64,000 nt of DNA, from NCBI RefSeq assembly GCF_027947535.2, contig NZ_JAAGKO020000006.1, positions 62,001-126,000 on the forward strand. Reading direction: 5' to 3'. This DNA is from Streptantibioticus silvisoli. Lineage in GTDB: Bacteria > Actinomycetota > Actinomycetes > Streptomycetales > Streptomycetaceae. A program made the translations under genes and the position numbers. A model generated the notes under the pieces. That model worked only from the letters and a program-made list of their open reading frames with translations, searched no databases and was not told the DNA's origin. Each line of letters starts with the position of its first letter. Positions within the stretch are counted from its first letter, which is position 1. This document shows positions 34,364 through 60,000 of this stretch, in pieces.

Positions 34364-35944
34364 ATGTCCGGATCCGCTCCACAGACCCTGCCGCCGCAGG
34401 CCGCCGTCACGGGATCGCACACCCGTCGCTGGTGGACCCTCGGCGCCCTCGCCCTCAGCCTGCTGATCATCAGCCTCGACCTGACCATCCTCAACGTCGC
34501 CCTGCCGACGATGGCCACCGACCTGCACGCCTCCACCAGCGATCTCCAGTGGTTCGCCAACGCCTACAACCTCGTCCTGTCGATCGTGCTGCTGCCGGCC
34601 GGTCTGCTCGGTGACCGCTTCGGGCGCAAGAAGCTGCTGATAGGCGCGCTCGCGCTGTTCGGACTGGCGTCCGCGGCGTGCGCGTGGTCCACCACCTCCG
34701 GCCAGCTGATCGCCTCGCGTGCGGTGCTCGCCCTCGGCGCCGGATTCGTGATGATCCTGGCGATCGCCATGGTCCCCGTCCTGTTCAGCGACGAGGAACG
34801 CCCCAAGGCCATCGGCATGGTCTCCACCGCCAACTTCATCGGCATCCCGCTCGGTCCGATCGTCGGCGGCTGGCTGCTGGACCACTTCTGGTGGGGTTCG
34901 GTCTTCCTCATCAACGTGCCGCTGATCGCCATCGCGGTGGTCGTCGTCTCCCTCGGCGTGCCCGAGACCCGCAGCGTGGAGCGGCCCCGCATCGACCTCG
35001 GCGGCATCCTCACCTCCAGCGTCGGCCTGTGCGCGCTGTCCTACAGCGCCATCAAGGCGGGCGAGAGCGGCTGGGGCAACTCGGTCACGCTGTCCTGCCT
35101 GGCCGCCGGCGTGGTGCTGCTGGTCGGCTTCGTCCTGCTCCAGACCAAGGCGTCCCGCCCGCTGGTCGACCTCTCGCTGTTCAGGTCGCCGAGCTTCACC
35201 TGGGGAACGATCCTGGCGACCCTGCTGTCGTTCGCCATGTTCGGCCTGCTGTTCGTCCTGCCGCAGTACCTCCAGGCGGTCCTGGGCGCCTCGGCGCTGC
35301 GCACCGGCCTGTTCATCCTGCCGACCGTCTTCGGCATGATCATCGGCGTCCAGGTCTCCGAGAAGACCGGCCCCAGGACCGGTGCCAAGGCCAACGTCGC
35401 GCTCGGCTACTTCCTGGTGGCCACCGGCATGATCATCGGCACGTTCACCACCACGAGCAGCGGCTACGGGATGCTCATCACCTGGAGCGCCATCGTCGGC
35501 CTCGGCATGGGCTTCGCGCTGCCGGCGGCGATGGACGCCGCGCTCGGCGCGCTGTCGCGCGACCGCGCGGGCGTCGGCTCGGCCGTCGTGATGTCCAGCC
35601 GACAGGTCGGCGGCACCCTCGGCGTCGCGATTCTCGGCACCGTACTGAATTCCGGATACCGCAGCCACCTGCCGCTGGCGGGATTGCCCGCCGTGGCCGT
35701 GAATGCCGCGCGGCGCAGCGTTCCCGCCGGTATCGCCGTCGCCCAGAAGATGAACTCCACGTCGTTCCTGCATTCGGTACGCCACGCCTTCACCGAAGCC
35801 ATGGGATCCACCCTCTGGGTCTGCGGCAGCGTCGCTCTCGCCAGCGTTCTCCTGGCCCTTTTCTTCCTGCCGCGCGGGCTGGCCACCGCGGCGGAGGAAG
35901 CGCCGGAGAAGCCCAGGGAACACGCCGTCCGACGCGCCGGGTAG
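34364..35944 (+). CDS. MFS drug exporter, DHA2 family (14 TMS)
   Basis: 526 residues with about 14 membrane segments. DHA2/EmrB-type motifs are present: the motif D1-like start LDLTILNVALPTMATDLHAS, motif A GLLGDRFGRKKLLI, and motif C-like NFIGIPLGPIVGGWLLD in segment 5. Relatives export antibiotics and give self-resistance. It shares an operon with the tetR gene and lies beside the PKS genes, so it is the probable product exporter. The Shine-Dalgarno GGGAAG precedes ATG 34364. Confidence 0.92.
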   Translation: MSGSAPQTLPPQAAVTGSHTRRWWTLGALALSLLIISLDLTILNVALPTMATDLHASTSDLQWFANAYNLVLSIVLLPAGLLGDRFGRKKLLIGALALFGLASAACAWSTTSGQLIASRAVLALGAGFVMILAIAMVPVLFSDEERPKAIGMVSTANFIGIPLGPIVGGWLLDHFWWGSVFLINVPLIAIAVVVVSLGVPETRSVERPRIDLGGILTSSVGLCALSYSAIKAGESGWGNSVTLSCLAAGVVLLVGFVLLQTKASRPLVDLSLFRSPSFTWGTILATLLSFAMFGLLFVLPQYLQAVLGASALRTGLFILPTVFGMIIGVQVSEKTGPRTGAKANVALGYFLVATGMIIGTFTTTSSGYGMLITWSAIVGLGMGFALPAAMDAALGALSRDRAGVGSAVVMSSRQVGGTLGVAILGTVLNSGYRSHLPLAGLPAVAVNAARRSVPAGIAVAQKMNSTSFLHSVRHAFTEAMGSTLWVCGSVALASVLLALFFLPRGLATAAEEAPEKPREHAVRRAG

Positions 35945-35952
35945 GGGGCATC

Positions 35953-35986
35953 AGGGGTTGTCCGGCAAAGAACTCCTCCGTAGATT
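35953..35986 (+). promoter_or_regulatory. Putative promoter with AGGGGTTG element at -35
   Basis: AGGGGTTG at 35953-35960, -35 TTGTCC (35958-35963), a 17-base spacer, and -10 TAGATT (35981-35986). It is 82 bases upstream of the DUF5988-like gene and follows the exporter stop by eight bases. Confidence 0.5.
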
Positions 35987-36067
35987 CCCACGTGATTCCT
36001 GTGCGACCGGAGTCGTCCGACCCCGCGTCGACATGCACGAATCCACACGGGATGGGAGATCTGTGCT

Positions 36068-36331
36068 GTGATGAATCCTGGTGTCACCCACAATTTCGGC
36101 CACTACCGAACCACGAATCCCGGTGAGCTGATCGACGTCGTCCTCACCGGCGGGCCGGCGGACATCCCGGAGAACCTGGGCGTACCCAAATCGATGGTCG
36201 AGGACGGCAAGGTCAAGATCCAGCGCCTCGGCGGATACGAGCACTACGAACGCTCCGGCGGTATCGGCACGGGAGAGACGGCCGGGTCCCCGGTCTTCTC
36301 CTGGACCACCCGGACGAAGATCGCCGAATAG
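36068..36331 (+). CDS. Small DUF5988-like protein
   Basis: 87 residues from GTG 36068 (GGGAG nine bases upstream) or 86 from ATG 36071. The pattern VVLTGGPADIP...VKIQRLGGYEHYER...FSWTTRTKIAE matches what I know of DUF5988 (a V.L.GGP..LP start, YEHF-type centre and W..RT.VAE end), a family frequently found inside Streptomyces PKS and NRPS clusters with no proven function. It has its own AGGGGTTG-type promoter and a strong terminator, so it is a single-gene transcript co-regulated with the PKS. Confidence 0.75.
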   Translation: MMNPGVTHNFGHYRTTNPGELIDVVLTGGPADIPENLGVPKSMVEDGKVKIQRLGGYEHYERSGGIGTGETAGSPVFSWTTRTKIAE

Positions 36332-36517
36332 CGCGTCCGGACCGCCCCCGCGCGCCGGCCACCGGGGGCGGCCCGCGCGGACGTTCCGGCCCGCGCCGCG
36401 GTCAGCTGTGATCGGCCGCGGTCGGTCGCGATCACCTGCGGACACCGGGAACAGCTGCGGGCACCTCGATCACCCGCGGCCACCGCGGACACGGGAACGC
36501 CGGACGCACGGGAACGC

Positions 36518-36575
36518 CGGACGCCAGGACGCCCGGCCTCTCCTCCATCGGGAAGGCCGGGCGCCCTGGCGTCCG
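36518..36575. terminator. Long two-part hairpin terminator
   Basis: An outer 11-bp stem (CGGACGCCAGG with CCTGGCGTCCG) and an inner 9-bp stem (GCCCGGCCT with AGGCCGGGC) separated by two mismatched bases. It lies between the convergent DUF5988-like and thioesterase-like genes. Confidence 0.85.
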
Positions 36576-36621
36576 GAGACCGGGGCCCGGCCGCCGATGC
36601 GGCGCGGTGCCCCGCGGCGGA

Positions 36622-37422
36622 TCAGCCCGGCCGCTTCGCCAGCAGCTCGGAGACGGCCGCCGCCGCGCCCCGGTCGCGCAGCAGTTCGTACCGGTCGACG
36701 TCGAAGGCCAGCACCGTTTCGGCCTGCTCCGCGCCGGACCCGGGGGTGGAGGAGGTCAGGACGGTCGCCTCGGCCCAGCTTTTGGCGGTGTCGACCTGCG
36801 CGGCGGCGACCATGTACGTGATGAGGGAGCCGAACAGCTCCAGCACCTCGTCGCCGTACTCCTCGTCGATCCCGCTCTCGCGGAAGACCTCCAGCGCCAC
36901 CTTGCGGTGCAGCGCCATGAGCTCCTGGCCGAGCGCCACCGGCTGCGACTGCTTCTGGAGCAGCGCCTGGCCGTCGCGCTGCGCCGCCGCGATCCGCTCC
37001 GGCGACAGCAGCCCCGCGTACCGGTCGACCTGCTTGTGGTACTGCATGTAGATGCCGAACGGGTGCATCGCCTCGGGGTCGAACACGATGAGCCGGGGCT
37101 TGGTCTCCTGCTCGTCGCAGATACGGCGGTACAGCTCGCCGGCGAAAACGGAACCGGCGCAGAAACCCGACACCGCCTTGACGGTGCGGCCGCTTTCACG
37201 GATGTCCCGCATCCACCATTCCACATAGTCGTCGGGACCGAGCGGATAGGGGAGACCCGCCGGCTGCGATGCCAGCCATACGGGCTGGGACGGGCTCAGA
37301 TGCGAGGCGAGATCGACGAACGAAGCCTCCGGGCGTCCGGGCGCGAAGAAATCGACGGCCAGGACGAGATCGGATTCCCCTTCCTCTCCGGAAAGTATCT
37401 GCCACGACTGCGGTGTGCTCAC
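36622..37422 (-). CDS. Thioesterase-like alpha/beta-hydrolase with altered catalytic residues
   Basis: 266 residues, the size of a free-standing type II thioesterase. The nucleophile elbow reads SGFCAGS, so Cys88 replaces the usual Ser of GxSxG; the following helix (VFAGELYRRI) is thioesterase-like. Near the C-terminus the block normally reading GDHFxLL appears as VDRYELL, placing Arg244 where the catalytic His should be. An Asp in LIVFDPEAMHP could be the third member. The fold therefore looks intact while normal Ser-His hydrolysis looks impossible. GTG 37422 follows AGAGG. It is divergently transcribed from the PKS genes, with a shared regulatory region. It may act as a carrier-binding, acyl-transferring or editing factor, or be inactive. 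Confidence 0.78.
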   Translation of the reverse strand: MSTPQSWQILSGEEGESDLVLAVDFFAPGRPEASFVDLASHLSPSQPVWLASQPAGLPYPLGPDDYVEWWMRDIRESGRTVKAVSGFCAGSVFAGELYRRICDEQETKPRLIVFDPEAMHPFGIYMQYHKQVDRYAGLLSPERIAAAQRDGQALLQKQSQPVALGQELMALHRKVALEVFRESGIDEEYGDEVLELFGSLITYMVAAAQVDTAKSWAEATVLTSSTPGSGAEQAETVLAFDVDRYELLRDRGAAAAVSELLAKRPG

Positions 37423-37475
37423 TGCGTCACCTCTTCGGTTTACGACCCTACAGAGCCGGTGAGAGCCGAATCGTG

Positions 37476-37509
37476 ATTCTCCTTCGGTCCCGGCGGTGAC
37501 GAAACCCCT
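37476..37509 (-). promoter_or_regulatory. Putative promoter of thioesterase-like gene
   Basis: On the minus strand AGGGGTTT (37509-37502) overlaps a -35 TTTCGT (37504-37499). A 17-base spacer leads to GAGAAT (37481-37476), 54 bases before the start. A perfect AGGGGTTG copy on the same strand lies just upstream (37525-37518). Confidence 0.4.
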
Positions 37510-37536
37510 ACACCTTCCAACCCCTTCCGGCGTTCT

Positions 37537-37549
37537 AGGGGTTGCCCCT
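37537..37549. promoter_or_regulatory. AGGGG-TTG-CCCCT inverted repeat between divergent promoters
   Basis: A 5-bp inverted repeat around TTG, containing another AGGGGTTG. It lies midway between the thioesterase-like and PKS promoters with no -10 at the right distance, so it may be a regulator-binding site rather than a core promoter. Confidence 0.4.
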
Positions 37550-37611
37550 GAACGTGCGTCGGCCAAGGCGCCGGACGCACCCGAATTGGTGCCGGGAAAG
37601 GAGGGGCCGTT

Positions 37612-37644
37612 AGGGGTTGGGGTGGGCTGCGGAAGGTCTATAAC
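37612..37644 (+). promoter_or_regulatory. Putative promoter of PKS genes
   Basis: AGGGGTTG at 37612-37619, -35 TTGGGG (37617-37622), a 16-base spacer, and -10 TATAAC (37639-37644). The start of transcription would be near 37651, about 42 bases before ATG 37693. Confidence 0.5.
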
Positions 37645-37692
37645 TTCGGCCAGGTTGGCGACTGATGTCACCCGGCCGGAGGCGATGGAACG

Positions 37693-43413
<5,721 letters not shown>

Positions 43414-43450
43414 ACGCTGACCCTCGGATCTCCTGGACGGCATACCGCAC

Positions 43451-54025
<10,575 letters not shown>

Positions 54026-54066
54026 AGAAACCACTCTCCCAAGCCAATCGACGAAGAGGACTTCCG

Positions 54067-57000
54067 GTGACGATCGAAGAAAAGCTCCGCGACTATCTGC
54101 GGCGGGTTACCGCGGACCTGCACGAGACCCGCCGGCGCCTGCGCGAGGCGGAGGCCGCGGAGCCGGAACCGGTCGCCATCATCGGCATGGCCTGCCGCTA
54201 CCCCGGAGGCGTCACCTCCCCCGAGCAGCTGTGGGACCTGGTCGCCGCCGGCTCCGACGCCATCTCCGGGTTCCCGGCCGACCGCGGCTGGGACGTGGAG
54301 AACCTCTATGACCCCGACCCCGACGCGCCCGGCAAGAGCTACTCCCGGCAGGGCGGCTTCCTGCACGACGCGGCCGACTTCGACGCGCCGTTCTTCGGCA
54401 TCAGCCCGCGTGAGGCGCTGGCGATGGACCCGCAGCAACGCCTGCTGCTCGAGGTCTCCTGGGAGGCGCTGGAACGGGCCGGCATCGAGCCCGACGCGTT
54501 GCGCGGCAGCCGGACCGGGGTCTTCGCCGGCGTCATGTACGACGACTACGCCTCCCGCCTGCGGCGGATACCGGAGGACCTGGAGGGCTACATCGGCAGC
54601 GGCAGCGCCGCCAGCGTGCTGTCCGGCCGCGTCGCCTACACCCTCGGCCTGGAGGGCCCGGCGATCACGGTCGACACGGCGTGTTCGTCGTCGCTGGTGG
54701 CGCTGCACCTGGCGTGTCAGGCGCTGCGCCAGGACGAGTGCACGATGGCGCTGGCCGGCGGCGTCACCGTGATGTCCACCCCCAGCACCTTCGTCGAGTT
54801 CTCCCGTCAGCGCGGTCTGTCCCCCGACGGCCGGTGCAAGTCCTTCGCCGCCGCGGCCGACGGCACCGGCTGGGGCGAGGGCGTCGGCATGCTGCTGGTG
54901 GAACGGCTGTCCGACGCGCAGCGGCTGGGTCACCGGATTCTGGGTGTGGTGCGGGGCAGCGCGGTCAACCAGGACGGCGCCAGCAACGGTCTGACCGCGC
55001 CGAACGGCCCCTCGCAGCAGCGGGTCATCCGGCAGGCGCTCGCCAACGCGCGGGTACCGGCCGGCCAGGTCGACGCCGTGGAGGCGCACGGCACCGGTAC
55101 GTCGCTGGGCGACCCGATCGAGGCGCAGGCGCTGCTGTCCACCTACGGGCAGGACCGTGAGAACCCGCTGTGGCTGGGTTCGGTGAAGTCCAACATCGGC
55201 CACGCGCAGGCCGCGGCCGGTGTCGCCGGCGTCATCAAGATGCTGATGGCGATGCGGCACGGTGTCCTGCCGGCCACTTTGCACGTCGACGCCCCGTCCC
55301 CGTACGTGGACTGGTCGGCCGGTGCCGTCTCGCTGCTGACGGAGGAACGGCCGTGGCCGGCGGCGGAGCACCCGCGCCGGGCCGGTGTGTCGTCGTTCGG
55401 CATCAGTGGCACCAACGCCCACGTCATCCTGGAACAGGCCCCCGCGGAGGAGGCGGAGGAGGTCGAGCGCGGACGTACTCCGGCGGCCGTGCCGTGGGTG
55501 GTTTCGGCGCGTGGTGAGGGTGGTCTGCGGGCGCAGGCCGCGCGTCTTGCCGCGTTCGTGCCCACCGCCGATCCGGTCGACGTCGGCCACGCTCTGGTCT
55601 CGACCCGTGGTGCGCTGGAGCACCGTGCCGTTGTCCTGGGTGCCGATCGGGCCGAACTGGTGGCCGGGTTGGGGGCGTTGGCCGACGGCGGCGAGGGTGC
55701 GGGTGCGGGTGTGGTGTCGGGTGTGGGGCGGGCCGGGGTGCGGACGGCGTTGCTGTTCGCGGGGCAGGGGTCGCAACGAGCCGGTATGGGGCGGGAGTTG
55801 TACGGGTCGTTCCCGGTGTATGCGGCGGCGTTCGACGAGGTCTGCGCGGAGTTGGATGCGCAGGTGGGGCGGTCGGTGCGGGAGTTGGTGTTCGCCGCGG
55901 ATGATGTGGCGTTGCACGAAACGGGGTTGACGCAGGCGGCGTTGTTCGCTGTCGAGGTGGCGCTGTTCCGGTTGGTGTCGTCGTGGGGTGTGGTGCCGGA
56001 TGTGTTGGCGGGGCATTCGGTGGGTGAGGTGGTGGCGGCGCATGTGGCGGGGGTGCTGGATCTGCCGCAGGCGTGTGAACTGGTGGCGGCGCGGGGGCGG
56101 TTGATGCAGGCGTTGCCCGGTGGTGGGGCGATGGTGTCGGTGCAGGCGCCGGAGGCCGAGGTGCTGGCGGCGATCGAGGCTGTGCGGGACCGGGTGGCGG
56201 TGGCGGCGGTCAACGGGCCGTCGGCGACGGTGATGTCGGGTGACGAGGATGTGGTCCTGCGGATCGCGGGGGAGTTCGCCGCCCGTGGTGTCAAGACGCG
56301 GCGTCTGCGGGTGAGTCACGCGTTCCACTCGCCGCACATGGACGCGATGCTGGCGGAGTTCGGTGAGATCGCCGGGCGGCTCACCTTGCGTGAGCCGGTG
56401 ATCCCGGTCGTCTCCAACGTCACCGGAACCCTGGTCGAACCCGGTCAACTCACCGACCCCGGGTATTGGGTCGAGCATGTGCGGCGGGCTGTGCGGTTCG
56501 GCGACGCCATCACCGCCATGCGTGACCAGGGCGTGGGCCTGTATCTGGAGATCGGGCCGGACGCGACGTTGACCGCGATGGCCCAGCAGGTCCTCGACGG
56601 GCAGGACGCGGCGCCGGTGGTGTTCGCCCCCCTGCTGCGCAAAAAGCACAGCGAGACCCGATCCTTCGTGACCGCGTTGGCTCGTGCCTTCGTGACCGGG
56701 GTGGACGTCGACTGGACCGCCGCGTTCACCGACGCCGCACCGCGCCCGCTGGAGCTGCCGACCTACGCCTTCCAGCGCGAGCGTTACTGGCTGGAGGCCG
56801 GGGCCGGCGCGGGGAACGTCGCGGAACTGGGCCTCGGCGACCTGGGCCACCTGGTCCTCGGCGCCGGTGTCGAACTGCCGGGCTCCGGGGGCTTCCTGTT
56901 CACCGGCCGGCTCTCCCGCGCCTCGCACGACTGGCTCGCCGACCACACCGTGCTCGGCTCCGTGCTCGTGCCGGGCGCCGCCTTCGCGGAGCTGGCGGTA

Positions 57001-60000
57001 CGCGCCGGTAACGAGGCCGGGTGCGGCCGGGTCGAGGAACTGACCCTTCAGGCACCGCTGTCGGTGCCCGAGCGCGGCGGCGTCCGCCTCCAGGTGGTAT
57101 TGGGTGGCGCGGAGGACTCCGGCCACCGCACTGTCGAGATCCACTCGGCCGCCGACGACGCCGAGTGGGTCTGTCACGCGGTCGGCACCGTCGCCGCCGC
57201 GACCCCGGCCGACTTCGACCTCACCGCCTGGCCCCCGCCGGGCGGCGAGCAGCTCCCGGTCGACGGTTTCTACGCCGGCCTGGTGGAACGCGGATACGCC
57301 TACGGGCCGGCGTTCCAGGGCCTGCGGGCGGCCTGGCGGCACGGCGACGACGTCTTCGCCGAGGTCGAACTGCCCGAGGGACGCGGCACGGGAACCGGCA
57401 CGTTCGAGATCCACCCCGCGCTGCTCGACGCGGCCCTGCACGGGCTGCTGCTGGCGGGCGACGCCGCCGCCCCGCCCCGCCTGCCGTTCGTGTGGGGCGG
57501 AGTGTCGGTCTTCGCGGTCGGCGCGACCCGGGTGCGGGTCCGGCTGACTCCGGCCGGGGACGATGTCTGCACGGTGCGGATCGCCGACGGCACCGGCGCC
57601 CCGGTCGCCGTCGTCGACTCCCTCGTCGTCCGGCCGGTCGACCCGGGCCAGCTCGCGCCGGCCACCGGCGATGGCAACCTTTTCGAGGTCGTCCGGCAGG
57701 AACTCCCGCTCGCCCCGGTCCCGTTCGCACCGGAGCGCTGGGCCGTGGTCGGTGCCGACCCCCTCGGCATCGCCGGCGGCCTGGGCATCGCCGCGCACGA
57801 CGGGCTGGACCAGGCGGCCGGCGCCGCCGACGGCACCCCCGAGGTGGTCGTCGCCGGTGACTTCTCCGGCACTGCCGCCGAGGCCCGTGAAGTGGTGCGC
57901 CGGGGGCTGGAGTTGGTGCAGGGGTGGTTGGCGGAGGAGCGGTTCGCGCCGTCGCGGTTGGTGGTGGTGACGCACGGGGACGTCGCGGGTGCGGCGGTCG
58001 CGGGCCTGGTGCGGTCCGCACAGGCGGAGCACCCGGGCCGGTTCGTGCTGGTGGACCTGGACGCCGATGCGGCTTCGTGTGCGGTGCTCCCTGCGGTGAT
58101 GGCGTTGGACGAGCCGCAGGTCGAGGTGCGCGCCGGTGTGGTGAGCGTGCCGCGGTTGGTGCGTGCGCGGTTGTCGGGCGGGGAAGCACCGGTGTGGTCG
58201 GCGGACGGGACGGTGCTGGTCACCGGTGGTACGGGGACGTTGGGTGCGTTGGTGGCCCGTCATCTGGTGGACGTGCACGGGGTGCGGAGCCTGGTGCTGG
58301 CCAGCCGTCGCGGTCCGGCGGCGGACGGTGCCGAGCATCTGCGTTCCGAACTGGCCGCGTCCGGTGCGGCGGTTGAGGTCGTCGCGTGTGACGCCGCCGA
58401 CCGTGACCGTTTGGCGGAGGTGGTCGGCGGGATCGGGAAGCTGACCGGGGTCGTGCACGTCGCCGGTGTGCTGGATGACGCTGTGGTGACGTCGTTGACG
58501 GCGGAGCGGTTGGACGCGGTGTTGCGGCCGAAGGTGGACGCGGCGCTGAACCTGCACGAGGTGACCAAGGGCCTCGATCTGGACGCGTTCGTGCTGTTCT
58601 CCTCGATCGCCGGCGTGCTCGGCGCGGCGGGCCAGGGCAACTACGCCGCCGCCAACGCCTTCCTGGACGCGCTGGCGGAGGAACGCCGGGCGGACGGACT
58701 GCCGGGCCTGTCGCTGGCCTGGGGGCTGTGGGAGGACACCAGCGACATGACCGCCCACCTCGGCGCGGCCGACCAGCAGCGCATCTCGCGGCTGGGTGTC
58801 GCCCCGCTGCCGTCCCAGGACGGCCTGCGACTCCTCGACGCCCTCACCGCGCACGGCCGGGGCGCCTACGTCCCGGCCCGCCTGGACTTCGCCCGGCTTC
58901 GCAGCCGCGCGGCCGGCGGTGACCTTCCCGCACTGCTGCGGAGCCTGGTGCGGACGGCACCGCGCCGTGCCGCGCGCACCGCCGACGCCGGCGCGGACCC
59001 GCTCGCCCTGCGCCTGACCGCCCTGCCGGCCGGCGAGCGGGACGCGTTCCTGCTCGACCTGGTGCGCCAGCAGGTCGCCGGCGTCCTCGGCCACTCCACC
59101 CCCGAATCCGTCCAGCCCGCCCAGGCGTTCAAGGACCTCGGGTTCGACTCGCTGACCTCCGTCGAGCTCCGCAACCGCCTCAACTCCGCCACCGGCCTGC
59201 GGCTGCCGGCCACCCTGGTCTTCGACTACCCGACGTGCGACGCCCTCGCCGGATATCTCCGGGACGAGGTGCTGGGCAGCCGGGAACCGGAGCGGCCGGC
59301 CCCGGCCCCGGCGGCGGTGGCCGACGGCGAGCCCATCGCGATCGTCGGCATGGCCTGCCGCTACCCGGGCGGCGTCAGCTCGCCCGAGGACCTGTGGGAC
59401 CTGGTCGCCGGCGGCGGTGACGGCGTCACCCTGTTCCCCGCCGACCGCGGCTGGGACATCGGCGGACTGTACGACCCGGACCCCGACGCGGCCGGCAAGA
59501 GCTACGTCCGAGAGGGTGGATTCCTGCACGACGCGGGCGAGTTCGACGCGGAGTTCTTCGGGATCAGTCCGCGGGAGGCGCTGGCGATGGACCCGCAGCA
59601 GCGGCTGCTGCTGGAGGTGTCCTGGGAGGCGCTGGAACGGGCCGGGATCGACCCCGACGCGTTGCGCGGCAGCCGGACCGGTGTCTTCGCCGGTGTGATG
59701 TACCACGACTACGCGACCGGCACGAACGGCCTGCCCGAGGGCCTGGAGGTGTACGCGAGCAGCGGCAACACCGGCAGCGTGGTGTCCGGCCGCATCTCCT
59801 ACGCACTCGGCCTCGAAGGCCCCGCGGTCAGCATCGACACGGCGTGTTCGTCGTCGCTGGTGGCGTTGCACCTGGCGTGTCAGGCGCTGCGGCAGGGCGA
59901 GTGCACGATGGCACTGGCCGGCGGTGTGACGGTGATGGCGACGCCGGAGACGTTCGTGGCGTTCTCCCGCCAGCGCGGCCTGGCCCGCGACGGCCGCTGC

